Origin: an uncultured Rickettsiales bacterium
GTDB lineage: Bacteria > Pseudomonadota > Alphaproteobacteria > Rickettsiales > UBA1997
NCBI GenBank assembly: GCA_944390875.1
Contig: CALXRO010000088.1
Location: 1-16,837, forward strand
Length of the DNA stretch: 16,837 nt
Reading direction: 5' to 3'
Part shown: positions 1-7,856 of the stretch, piece by piece
Position numbering within the stretch: position 1 is the stretch's first letter
Layout of the letters: the number at the start of each line of letters is the position of its first letter
The notes under the pieces: model-generated
The model's database searches: none
Seen by the model: the letters and a program-made list of their open reading frames with translations, nothing else
Told to the model about the DNA's origin: nothing
Position numbers and translations under genes: made by a program

Positions 1-986
1 GATATAACAGCAACATAAATATTTTTGCCGCCTATTGAAACTACTGCTTCTTTAAACTTAACTCCGTCATTTTCAATATCTTTAAAAGTAAAATTATTTA
101 AATTTTCGTTATCTATTTTTCTTTTAATAATTCTTAATGCTGATTCCATAACACCACCACTCTTACCATATATTGCACCTCCGGCACTATATTTTGATAA
201 CACATCGCCATCACTTTCTTCAAGATTTTTAAAATCTATACCTTTTTCTACTATTAATTTAGCTAATTCTCTAACAGTTAATACATAATCAACAGCTTTA
301 AAGCCATTATATTCATATATCTCCTCTTTTTTTGAAGTGCATGGCATAATTGAAACGACAGCAATACTTTTAGGATCTACTCCTTCTTGTTCAGCCCACC
401 AAGTTTTATATGCCATACCAGAATGTATATGTGGAGACATAGCTGTTGTTAGATTTGGTAAAAATTCCGGTTTATACAATTTTACAAAATTTACCCAAGA
501 AGGACAACATGATGTAAACATTGGTAAAACTGAATCCTTATTATCAAGCCTCTCTAAAAATTCTTCTGCTTCTATAAAACTAGTTATATCTGCTCCAAAA
601 TTAACATCAAATATTTTATCAAAACCAAGTAATCTATAACAAGTATTTAATTTTCTCTCCATATTTGGATTATAATCCATTTTAAATATCTCATTTATTG
701 ATGTTCTAACTGATGGTGCTGATTGAACTATAACTAATTTATTTTTATCTTTTAAAATATTTTTTACATCATCTATATTTGATTTTTCAATCATTGATGC
801 TACAGGACAAACAAGAGTACATTGACCACATTTTGTACAAGGATTTTCATCGATAAAATCTATATATCTGTCTTTTCCAGCTCCTTTCATACATATGTGT
901 TCTATGCCTATACTTTTACATTTTATAACACATTTTGTGCATTTTATACATTTATCTGCAACAAATTCTACGGAATTACACTTCAT
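1..986 (-). CDS. [FeFe]-hydrogenase, group A-like, N-terminal 328 residues (partial, cut by left edge)
   Basis: This is an iron-only hydrogenase that interconverts protons and H2, usually with ferredoxin or NAD(P)H-linked electrons. The reading frame is open from the ATG at 986 to the window edge. Two ferredoxin-type [4Fe-4S] motifs lie at the N-terminus: C13-C16-C19-C23 and C50-C53-C56-C60. The H-cluster domain follows, with motif L1 TSCCPSW at residues 158-164 and motif L2 MPCTSKKEE at 214-222, both canonical, and the family signature SGGVMESALR near 276-285. The third H-cluster motif lies beyond the edge. No N-terminal [2Fe-2S] domain is present, so the architecture matches the short two-cluster type. 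The start is fixed by GAGG at 992-995, whose first bases form part of the TGA stop of the upstream gene, so translation is probably coupled. The family is sure; whether it is catalytic or sensory, and its electron partner, cannot be seen. No maturase gene (hydE, hydF, hydG) is in the window. Confidence 0.95.
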   Translation of the reverse strand, partial: MKCNSVEFVADKCIKCTKCVIKCKSIGIEHICMKGAGKDRYIDFIDENPCTKCGQCTLVCPVASMIEKSNIDDVKNILKDKNKLVIVQSAPSVRTSINEIFKMDYNPNMERKLNTCYRLLGFDKIFDVNFGADITSFIEAEEFLERLDNKDSVLPMFTSCCPSWVNFVKLYKPEFLPNLTTAMSPHIHSGMAYKTWWAEQEGVDPKSIAVVSIMPCTSKKEEIYEYNGFKAVDYVLTVRELAKLIVEKGIDFKNLEESDGDVLSKYSAGGAIYGKSGGVMESALRIIKRKIDNENLNNFTFKDIENDGVKFKEAVVSIGGKNIYVAVI

Positions 987-993
987 ATAAACC

Positions 994-2031
994 TCATATT
1001 TTTATTACTCTCACAAATAAAAGAGAAATAAATATACCAACGATATTAAGATATAAATCTTTCAATATTTTTTCAAGACAAACTTTATATTTTGGATCAG
1101 ATAGCCCTGAAGCTTTTCTTACAGTTATACCTAATTCTCTTCCATCAAGTAAACCACTAAAAATCCAAGATGTAGCCATTGGTATTTCACTATCAAATTT
1201 TAAAGATAATAATACTATCATATGTAATATATTAAAAAGAACAGATGACATTATATTTTTAACATCAGTCTTTTCTTTAATAATTTTTTCCATTTTATCC
1301 TTTGGTCTTAATATAACCATTATTAATATAGTTACTAGTCCAATTATTAAAAAAAGTATAAGACTTTTAATATCTAACTTTGGTGGTAAAAATACCATAA
1401 AACTTGATACACTAACATTTAACCAACAATACCATAAAATACCTATTGATATATATTCAATAAATCTCCAAAAATTATAATCATCTTTCTTCTTTAAGAT
1501 TTTTTTAAATCTTATATATATTAGTCTCCAAAATATAAATGATACAATAAATGATATTATATAATCTAAACAAGCTAGCATAATCATTGACTTTACAATT
1601 TTACCGTCTGTAAATAATGGTATTGATAAAAATGTTAGGTTTATTGGTATTCTAAAATAACTAAAAGAACTTAGTAATACGGGCAATAATAGTATAGAAT
1701 AACCAAAAGAATCTTTATATTCTATAAAACGCAAAGAACCTTTTCTTATATTTCCATCTTGTTTTATCCAAGTATATATAAAATAAATAATAAATATTAT
1801 CGCAAGATAAAAAAATATTCTCCATCTTTTTTTATATTTATTTGAAATATTAAATGTTCCAAGAGTTTGAATAAAATTGTTATTCATGACAATATACATA
1901 ATCATTGTCATAATTAACCAGTTAAAGTATGATGCCTTACTACTAAAACACGCGCATACTGCTCCAACAAGTAGAACTAATATAATATTTTTTAATTTAA
2001 CTTTTTCTTTATATTTTTTGAGAGTAATCAT
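994..2031 (-). CDS. Polytopic inner-membrane protein of unknown function, coupled to the hydrogenase gene
   Basis: I do not recognise this 345-residue protein. It has about nine or ten hydrophobic segments, roughly at residues 14-30, 35-51, 70-88, 108-126, 148-168, 193-215, 223-241, 258-277 and 326-342, so it is an integral membrane protein. A basic loop (RPKDKMEKIIKEK) precedes the last third. The most motif-like stretch is residues 283-301, containing ATSWIFSGLLDGRELG, a semi-hydrophobic segment with a Gly-Arg-Glu that could be a re-entrant loop or functional site. There is no CxxC, heme or flavin motif that would make it an obvious electron carrier. It begins 17 bases after the YfgM-like gene and its TGA stop overlaps the GAGG site of the hydrogenase seven bases ahead, so it very likely shares an mRNA with both. 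A transporter, a membrane anchor for the hydrogenase, or an unrelated passenger are all possible. Confidence 0.85.
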   Translation of the reverse strand: MITLKKYKEKVKLKNIILVLLVGAVCACFSSKASYFNWLIMTMIMYIVMNNNFIQTLGTFNISNKYKKRWRIFFYLAIIFIIYFIYTWIKQDGNIRKGSLRFIEYKDSFGYSILLLPVLLSSFSYFRIPINLTFLSIPLFTDGKIVKSMIMLACLDYIISFIVSFIFWRLIYIRFKKILKKKDDYNFWRFIEYISIGILWYCWLNVSVSSFMVFLPPKLDIKSLILFLIIGLVTILIMVILRPKDKMEKIIKEKTDVKNIMSSVLFNILHMIVLLSLKFDSEIPMATSWIFSGLLDGRELGITVRKASGLSDPKYKVCLEKILKDLYLNIVGIFISLLFVRVIKI

Positions 2032-2048
2032 TAATTTTAACGGTAATT

Positions 2049-2696
2049 TTAATTATTTATATAATCCGAGTATATTTTTATTCTATCTTTAAAAGATATA
2101 TTCACATCTTCATTTGACAAAATGCTATCGATTATTTTTTTAGCATCATCATAACTGCCATTTTTTATTAAAAATAATATTTTTTGTTCTTTAACCATAT
2201 CTATTAAAGGATTTTCTTCATTTTCTAGTCTATTAAACAATTCCTGAATATATTTATCTTCAATAGTTTCGTCATTTAGTTTTAAGATTAATAAATTTAA
2301 ACCTGAATAATATTTAAGATAAATATCATCTTCATTATCTAAAATATCCTCATATATTTTAGTTACATTTTTATTGTCTAGATTTTTTGTGTACTCATTA
2401 ATTAAATTTAAACCAGTTAAAGTTTTTGATATTCTTGGTATATTTTCATCATTATACAATTTTTCCAGTTCTGTAATAGATTCTTTAGAAACTAAACTTT
2501 CAAAAATTTTAGAATTATAATTTAAAATTTTATTTTTTCTATGATTCACAATTATATATCTAGTCAAGTAAATGGCTAATATTAACAATAAAAGAATTAA
2601 TATTTTTTTAATATTTCCTGATAAAAAATCCTTTATATTGTTTTTTATTGCATCGTACTTAAGTTCGTTTATAAAATTATCACTTTGTGTTGACAT
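2049..2696 (-). CDS. Membrane-anchored helical repeat protein, YfgM/TPR_21-like
   Basis: The 215-residue protein has a short cytoplasmic N-terminus (about 30 residues), one transmembrane helix at about residues 31-49, and a long, charged, almost wholly helical C-terminal domain. This is the layout of the YfgM-like family with a tetratricopeptide-like periplasmic domain, which in other bacteria associates with the Sec translocon and periplasmic chaperones. The assignment rests on architecture rather than a diagnostic motif. The frame is open to an ATG at 2789, but I chose the ATG at 2696: the longer version would overlap the divergent HIT gene, and YfgM-like proteins usually start just before such a segment. 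No clear Shine-Dalgarno site is seen. It is the first gene of the minus-strand cluster ending in the hydrogenase. In many alphaproteobacteria the comparable gene sits near bamB and der, which is not the case here. Confidence 0.7.
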   Translation of the reverse strand: MSTQSDNFINELKYDAIKNNIKDFLSGNIKKILILLLLILAIYLTRYIIVNHRKNKILNYNSKIFESLVSKESITELEKLYNDENIPRISKTLTGLNLINEYTKNLDNKNVTKIYEDILDNEDDIYLKYYSGLNLLILKLNDETIEDKYIQELFNRLENEENPLIDMVKEQKILFLIKNGSYDDAKKIIDSILSNEDVNISFKDRIKIYSDYINN

Positions 2697-2722
2697 GTAT
2701 TTATAACTATTTATTCTGCTTA

Positions 2723-2728
2723 TATAAT
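2723..2728 (+). promoter_or_regulatory. Candidate -10 element for the HIT gene
   Basis: A perfect TATAAT lies 17 bases upstream of the HIT start codon. A TTGACA at 2690-2695 is 27 bases away, too far to pair with it, and the hexamer at normal spacing (TTTATA) is weak. If used, the leader would be only about ten bases. TATAAT occurs often by chance in DNA this AT-rich. Confidence 0.3.
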
Positions 2729-2752
2729 ATAAATATTTTTTTAAAATGCAAA
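2724..2752 (-). promoter_or_regulatory. Candidate promoter for the minus-strand hydrogenase cluster
   Basis: On the minus strand TTTGCA (2752-2747; four of six matches to the -35 consensus) and TATTAT (2729-2724; five of six) are separated by 17 bases. Transcription would begin near 2717 and give a leader of about 20 bases. The -10 box overlaps the opposing candidate for the HIT gene, so the two directions could compete. The AT-rich background makes this tentative. Confidence 0.28.
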
Positions 2753-3084
2753 AAGAATATGATGATAATAATACATTTCTAAAAATCATAAATAGAGAAA
2801 TACCTTGTGATAAGGTTTATGAAGATGATAAAGTATTATGTTTTCATGATATAAATCCTAAATCCCCTGTTCATGTTTTACTTGTTCCAAAAGAAAAATA
2901 TGTTTCTTTTGATGATTTTGTTCAAAAAGCAAGTGGAGAAGATATATCATATTTCTTTAAGATAGCAGCTAAGATTGCAAATAATTTGAAATTAAAATCG
3001 TATAGAATTGTTGCAAATTGTGGTTCAGGTGCTGGCCAAGTTGTTTTTCATTATCATTTACATATTATGGGATATTTTGAGTAG
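2746..3084 (+). CDS. Histidine triad (HIT) nucleotide-binding protein, short form
   Basis: HIT proteins of the HinT branch are small nucleoside-phosphoramidate hydrolases or nucleotide-binding proteins of the cytoplasm. The 112-residue product carries the triad FHYHLHIMG with His102, His104 and His106 (His104 is the expected nucleophile), the preceding NCGSGAGQ stretch at residues 91-98 that contacts the phosphates, and the N-terminal FHDINPKSPVH segment (33-43) typical of the fold. It ends only six residues after the last triad histidine; the GGR-x-L-x-W tail usual in HinT is absent, and no frame beyond the stop restores it. It stands alone on the plus strand, 49 bases from the divergent YfgM-like gene and 73 bases ahead of hisS. 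The family is certain, the substrate is not. Confidence 0.93.
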   Translation: MQKEYDDNNTFLKIINREIPCDKVYEDDKVLCFHDINPKSPVHVLLVPKEKYVSFDDFVQKASGEDISYFFKIAAKIANNLKLKSYRIVANCGSGAGQVVFHYHLHIMGYFE

Positions 3085-3127
3085 AAATTAATTAAAATAT
3101 AAATGTTTAATTGATAAATGTGGATTT

Positions 3128-3133
3128 TATAAT
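3128..3133 (+). promoter_or_regulatory. Candidate -10 element for hisS
   Basis: TATAAT lies 24 bases before the hisS start codon in the 73-base gap after the HIT gene. A weak -35-like TTTAAT (3106-3111) is 16 bases upstream. hisS might instead be read through from the HIT gene, since no terminator hairpin is visible between them. Confidence 0.28.
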
Positions 3134-3157
3134 AAAAATTAATATAGATAGATAGTT

Positions 3158-4390
3158 ATGCAATTAATAAGAGGAACAAAGGATATATTTGGTGATAATA
3201 TACTAAAATATAATAAAATTGTCAATTTAGCTAAAAATATATCAGAATTATATAATTTTAAAGAAATAAAAACTCCGGTAATAGAATTTACTGAAATTTT
3301 TGAAAGAAATCTTGGCGAAACATCTGATGTTGTATCAAAAGAAATATATAAATTTCAAGATAGAAGTGGCAATGATATATGCTTAAGACCAGAATTTACA
3401 GCTGGAATTGTTAGAGCTATATTAACAAATTCAGAATTAAGAGACAAGTTCCCTATAAGATTATTTTCATATGGTTCAAATTTTAGATATGATAGACCAC
3501 AAAAAGGAAGATATAGAGAATTTAATCAAATAAACTTTGAAAGTTTTGGTAATCCAGATTACATGTGTGATTTTGATATAATATATATGGCTAATCAAAT
3601 TATAGAAAGGTTAGGAATAAGCAATTATAAATTAGAAATAAATTCACTTGGATCAGATGAAAGTAGAAATAATTTTGAAAATTCAATAAAAAATTATTTT
3701 AATAAGTATAAAAAAGATTTATCAGAAGATAGTAAAATAAGATTAGAAAAAAATGTATTAAGGATCCTTGATAGTAAGGATGAAAATGATAGAAAATTAT
3801 TAAAATCTGCACCAAAGATAAGTGATTTTTATACCGATAAAGATAGGAAGTTTTTAGATAATATAATTAATATGTTATCTAAAACTAATATTAATTTTGA
3901 AGTAAATACTAATTTAGTAAGAGGATTGGATTATTATACATCAACAGTATTTGAATTTACTACAAATGATCTAGGAGCTCAATCTACAATATTCGCTGGT
4001 GGAAGATATGATAAATTAGTAAAACAAATGGGTGGACCAGATATACCAGCATTTGGTTGTGCTGCTGGTATTGAAAGATTAATGTTGCTTATTGAAAATA
4101 AAGAAGAAGTTGTGGTAAGACCTATCTCTATAGTACCTATAACAGATAAAGAAATTGATTATTGTATTAATATACAAAATATTCTAAGAGAAAATGGTTT
4201 TTTTGTAGAAATGCACACGTATGGTAAAATGAAGAAAAAAATGGATAATGCAAATAAAATATTAAGTAAGTTTGTTGTTATTGTTGGAGAAGATGAAGTT
4301 AAAAATAATAAGATAAATCTTAAAAATCTTGAAAATGGAAATGAAGAAAGTATTAATTTGTCAGAACTTGTAAAATTTCTAAGTAAATAA
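3158..4390 (+). CDS. hisS: Histidine--tRNA ligase
   Basis: This class II aminoacyl-tRNA synthetase charges tRNA(His) with histidine using ATP in the cytoplasm. The 410-residue protein is close to the usual bacterial length. It opens with the family hallmark IRGTKDIFG (residues 4-12). Motif 2 is FRYDRPQKGRYREF (109-122), the histidine-specific signatures are LVRGLDYY (253-260) and GGRYD (281-285), and motif 3 is GIERLMLL (304-311). The C-terminal anticodon-binding domain occupies about residues 320-410. The motif 2 loop looks like the ordinary bacterial form rather than the divergent type reported in many other alphaproteobacteria, which agrees with a Rickettsiales-like placement. No clear Shine-Dalgarno site is seen before the ATG. 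The stop is followed after one base by the next start, so hisS and the gamma-carbonic-anhydrase-family gene are probably cotranscribed. Confidence 0.98.
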   Translation: MQLIRGTKDIFGDNILKYNKIVNLAKNISELYNFKEIKTPVIEFTEIFERNLGETSDVVSKEIYKFQDRSGNDICLRPEFTAGIVRAILTNSELRDKFPIRLFSYGSNFRYDRPQKGRYREFNQINFESFGNPDYMCDFDIIYMANQIIERLGISNYKLEINSLGSDESRNNFENSIKNYFNKYKKDLSEDSKIRLEKNVLRILDSKDENDRKLLKSAPKISDFYTDKDRKFLDNIINMLSKTNINFEVNTNLVRGLDYYTSTVFEFTTNDLGAQSTIFAGGRYDKLVKQMGGPDIPAFGCAAGIERLMLLIENKEEVVVRPISIVPITDKEIDYCINIQNILRENGFFVEMHTYGKMKKKMDNANKILSKFVVIVGEDEVKNNKINLKNLENGNEESINLSELVKFLSK

Positions 4391-4391
4391 T

Positions 4392-4907
4392 ATGAATTAT
4401 TCAATAAGAAGTTTTAATGGCAAAAAGCCTGTTATACATGAAAAAGCAATTATAGGGGACAATGTTGTAATAATAGGTGATGTTATAATAGAAGAAAATG
4501 TAAATATTTGGCCAAATACTACTATAAGAGGTGATATGGCACAGATACATATAAAAAAGAATACAAATATTCAAGATAATTCAGTCATTCATGTAGATTA
4601 TGATACACCATGTATAGTTGGTGAAAATTGTATAATTGGACATAGGGCTTTGTTACATTCTGCAATTATAAACGATTATTGTCTTGTTGGTATGGGTAGT
4701 ATAGTTTTAGATAATGCTAAAATGGAATCATATTCAATGCTTGGTGCTGGTTCGATGTTAACAAGTAATAAAACAATAATTTCAAAGCAACTATGGATTG
4801 GTTCTCCTGCTAAATATTTTAGAGATATAAGTGATATCGAAATAAAACATGGTCTTTTAGCTATAGATCATTATATTAATATGGCAAAAGGTATATTTGA
4901 TAATTAA
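4392..4907 (+). CDS. Gamma carbonic anhydrase family protein (left-handed beta-helix)
   Basis: The 171-residue protein is built of hexapeptide repeats (for example IIGDNVVIIGDVII) forming a left-handed parallel beta-helix, probably a cytoplasmic trimer. The metal ligands of the gamma class are all visible: His67 in SVIHVD and His84 and His89 in IGHRALLH. The conserved Arg46 and Asp48 of an RGD triplet and the Gln61-Asp62 pair are also present. The C-terminal LWIGSPAK (134-141) and a closing helix are typical of the YrdA/PaaY-like branch. Proteins of this branch bind zinc, but many show little or no carbonic anhydrase activity, so reversible CO2 hydration is possible rather than proven. The acidic proton-shuttle loop of the archaeal Cam enzyme is absent. 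It starts one base after hisS and its end converges on addB with only 22 bases between the stop codons and no obvious terminator hairpin. Confidence 0.93.
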   Translation: MNYSIRSFNGKKPVIHEKAIIGDNVVIIGDVIIEENVNIWPNTTIRGDMAQIHIKKNTNIQDNSVIHVDYDTPCIVGENCIIGHRALLHSAIINDYCLVGMGSIVLDNAKMESYSMLGAGSMLTSNKTIISKQLWIGSPAKYFRDISDIEIKHGLLAIDHYINMAKGIFDN

Positions 4908-4929
4908 TATATTTCTGTGATTTTATTTT

Positions 4930-7839
4930 CTATAACCAATCGTCAATTCTAGATAAATGCACAAAATCACTATATTGAGAATTTTTATTAGTGGCCACAT
5001 AGCCATTATTTTTATCATCAAAATATACAATCAACTTTTTAATAAGTTTCTCAACACAATCAACTAATTCACCAATATTTTCCGGCAAATTTTTACTTTC
5101 TTCAGATGTTTTATTTTTCTCAAATATATTTGATACTTTTACACCATCACTTTTTACTGACCAATATTCAACAGATTCAATATTATAGTCTTTTTTAGAC
5201 ATTATTAGGGATTCAACAGGTAATTGAATTTTTTTACCTTCTATTACTTCTTTTTTAGATGGGATTGTACCAGTTTTATAATCTATTATTTTTATATCTC
5301 TATTTCCATTATCTTCAATTCTATCAATTCTAGCAGAAACAACAAAGTTCTCTTTTTCAAAATTATAAAATTCACTAATTTCAGAACTTATATTTAAATT
5401 ATTTTCTCTTGATTTTTTATCATATTCAATAAAGTTATTGAATATATCTATAAGTTTTTGTCTATAAAATTCTCTTGATATATCATCATCCGAAAAATAT
5501 TTCTGAATACATGATTCCAATATATTATTTATATATTCTTGTAAATTTTCCTTATTATTTTCGTAATTATCACAATAATTCTGAAATATTTCATGTAAAA
5601 TCGTACCAATTTTTGAAAAAATATTATCATTTTTCAAAACATTAAATTTTTTTAATTTTAATATTTTTTTTACATAAATATCATATGGATTAATATTTAG
5701 TAGGTCAATATTTGTTGCTGAAAGCTCTCTTGGCCTTACGTTTAAAGGCGGCTTTGGTTTTGGACGCTTTTTATATATATCATTCAATTTATTATATGAA
5801 TATTTATAATATTTATCAAAAGCTTTTTTGACATATTCTGGTTGGTTTAATTTTATATCACTGCAATCCAAAAAAGTTTCAATTCTTTGTAAAAATCTTG
5901 ATTTTATTGTTCTTATTCCATCAATTTTTGTTGATCTTGTCAACAAAACCTTATTCTGCATCAAAAGTTGTATGAATTCATAACATGTTCGCCCTATTTC
6001 ATTTTCAACAGCTTCTAAGCCAAGTGTTTTACGCATAATTTGATTCATCCATGGATCTGGTTTTATTGATTCTGGTATATAACCATCATTTAAATTTGTT
6101 ATTATAACTAAATCATAATTTATCAGTCTTGTTTCTTTTATTGATATTAAATTAACAGCTGGATATTCTGAATATTTTTCATTATATGACTTGTTAGAAC
6201 AGATATATTTTAAAACATCTACATAATCTTTTATATCAATAAAACCAAAACATTCTGAATCATTAACTACCTCTCCAGAAAGAAAATCAAATATTATTTC
6301 ACTTCCATAGTTTGTATACCAAATTTTTTCTTTTTTTGGATTTTTTTGATCGTATGTTATATCTTCAACTAATTTTATGTGTTTTTTTAATAAATTACAA
6401 AAAGTTAAATTGTGTTCTTTTAAAATACTAAAATAATTTTCTATTTTATCTAAAAATGCTTTGATTATATTTTTTATTTCTTTATCTTCTATATATTCTA
6501 AATTATATCTATAAGAGTTCATTCCATTTTTATTCACTTTTCCATTTAATATATATTCTTCAAATATATTTACATTTTTATTAAGTTCTGATTTTGTATA
6601 ACCAAAGTAGGTAAAATCGTTTTTTAATAGACTCAACAATAAATCTTTTTGATAATTACTATTATATGTGTTGATTATAAGAAACATATATTGCATGACT
6701 ATATTTGATAAAAACCTATAACCATAAGTATTATTGTATGGTATATTCCAAAATTTCAAAATAGGTTCAAAACGATAAGACAAATTTTGATCGGTAATAA
6801 TTGCAATATTTTTTAGTCCATTTTCATTTATGTGATTCAAAATATAAAATCCTATAAAATCAAGCTCATTTTGTAAATCTAAAAATTCACAGTATTCAAT
6901 ATTTGATAAATATGAAGCTTTTATTTCTGACCATTTGTATGTTAAATCGTATGGTAGCATTGAATTATATATTGTCTTTGAATTTTCATTATTTACTACA
7001 ACGTACTTATCATATCTTATATTTTCAAAATTCTTTATTTGCATTAATTTAAATAATTTTTTAAATATATAGTAATAATGAACTTCATTAACTTTGTTTA
7101 AATCATTGTTATTTAATATATTTTCAGCTCCTTTCATTATAAAGTATACATTATCATATTTAGATAATGCTTTTATAAATTCCTCAACGCTTTTTATCAT
7201 ATTAGATAAGCCTGCGATTATTATTGGTTTTTTAGGTTTATTTAATTTTACCGCCTCTGTTTGTAATTCTAAATTAGATATAATACTATGCGATACTGAT
7301 GCTATGTTATTTATTAGTAATGTTTCTTCCCATTTTATACCAAAATCTTTCAAAAAACCTATTGTTTTTTGCCAGTGTATGGCAAAATTATCATCAATAA
7401 CTTTTGATAGATCAACAAGATTAATTTTATTTTCCTCTATATTTCTTAAAAATATCTCAAATTCTTTTGAAAGATTTATTGCTTGATCAATGCTTATATT
7501 TTTTTTACTGTTAAGCATTTCTCTTAGTAATAAAATTTTGTATTTAGTATTAGAAATTGGCTTAAATATATCAGTGTAATTAGATATAAGATTTAAGTTG
7601 GAACAATTTAATAATATATCATCATAATCTATATCGCCTATTGATTTTATTGTAGGCAAAATTTTCGCTTGCTGTTTGCTATTTTTTAAAAATATATGTT
7701 TTAATTCATTAACAGACCTACGACTAGGTAGAAAAACCGTAACTTCAGAAATATTTATATAGTTATTAAATTTTTCAATCAAAAACTGATATAAGCTATC
7801 TAAGAAACTATAATTTGATTCTATATTTAGTACGTGCAT
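4930..7839 (-). CDS. addB: Double-strand break repair protein AddB, alphaproteobacterial type
   Basis: AddB is the helicase-like and nuclease subunit of the AddAB complex, which resects double-strand DNA ends for RecA. The 969-residue product is near the normal size (about 1000). The N-terminus has TVFLPSRRSVNELK (about residues 34-47), the form usual in alphaproteobacterial AddB in place of a P-loop. The C-terminal RecB-family PD-(D/E)XK nuclease is intact: GTILHE with His749, ARIDRIE (836-842), IIDYKTG with Asp853 and Lys855, and the following Gln872 in QLP. It ends with HLSRIDDW, as alphaproteobacterial members do. The four cysteines of the iron-sulfur cluster in Firmicute AddB are not apparent. 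The gene starts 17 bases after bioB and is last on the strand. AddA, which carries the ATPase motor and normally lies directly downstream in this class, is not here. Confidence 0.93.
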   Translation of the reverse strand: MHVLNIESNYSFLDSLYQFLIEKFNNYINISEVTVFLPSRRSVNELKHIFLKNSKQQAKILPTIKSIGDIDYDDILLNCSNLNLISNYTDIFKPISNTKYKILLLREMLNSKKNISIDQAINLSKEFEIFLRNIEENKINLVDLSKVIDDNFAIHWQKTIGFLKDFGIKWEETLLINNIASVSHSIISNLELQTEAVKLNKPKKPIIIAGLSNMIKSVEEFIKALSKYDNVYFIMKGAENILNNNDLNKVNEVHYYYIFKKLFKLMQIKNFENIRYDKYVVVNNENSKTIYNSMLPYDLTYKWSEIKASYLSNIEYCEFLDLQNELDFIGFYILNHINENGLKNIAIITDQNLSYRFEPILKFWNIPYNNTYGYRFLSNIVMQYMFLIINTYNSNYQKDLLLSLLKNDFTYFGYTKSELNKNVNIFEEYILNGKVNKNGMNSYRYNLEYIEDKEIKNIIKAFLDKIENYFSILKEHNLTFCNLLKKHIKLVEDITYDQKNPKKEKIWYTNYGSEIIFDFLSGEVVNDSECFGFIDIKDYVDVLKYICSNKSYNEKYSEYPAVNLISIKETRLINYDLVIITNLNDGYIPESIKPDPWMNQIMRKTLGLEAVENEIGRTCYEFIQLLMQNKVLLTRSTKIDGIRTIKSRFLQRIETFLDCSDIKLNQPEYVKKAFDKYYKYSYNKLNDIYKKRPKPKPPLNVRPRELSATNIDLLNINPYDIYVKKILKLKKFNVLKNDNIFSKIGTILHEIFQNYCDNYENNKENLQEYINNILESCIQKYFSDDDISREFYRQKLIDIFNNFIEYDKKSRENNLNISSEISEFYNFEKENFVVSARIDRIEDNGNRDIKIIDYKTGTIPSKKEVIEGKKIQLPVESLIMSKKDYNIESVEYWSVKSDGVKVSNIFEKNKTSEESKNLPENIGELVDCVEKLIKKLIVYFDDKNNGYVATNKNSQYSDFVHLSRIDDWL

Positions 7840-7856
7840 TTCATTTATAAAAATGA

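Noticed and set aside
935..1480. Open frame on the plus strand across the membrane-protein gene
   Set aside because: It lies opposite a well-supported coding frame, shows no motif and has composition typical of an antisense shadow.
994..2031. Membrane protein as RnfD/NqrB or another known electron-transport subunit
   Set aside because: No flavin-attachment motif (S(T)GAT-like) and no recognisable family pattern; left as unknown.
2690..2728. TTGACA (2690-2695) with TATAAT (2723-2728) as a consensus promoter
   Set aside because: The spacing is 27 bases, about ten too many, and the TTGACA is within the start of the YfgM-like coding sequence.
2697..2789. Longer start for the YfgM-like gene at 2789
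   Set aside because: It would overlap the divergent HIT gene by 44 bases and add 31 residues unlike the family; the ATG at 2696 fits the architecture better.
4908..4929. Bidirectional terminator between the convergent genes
   Set aside because: The 22-base gap has no inverted repeat able to form a stable stem.
7094..7486. 130-codon open frame on the plus strand inside addB
   Set aside because: Antisense shadow of addB with no recognisable motif and no independent start signal.
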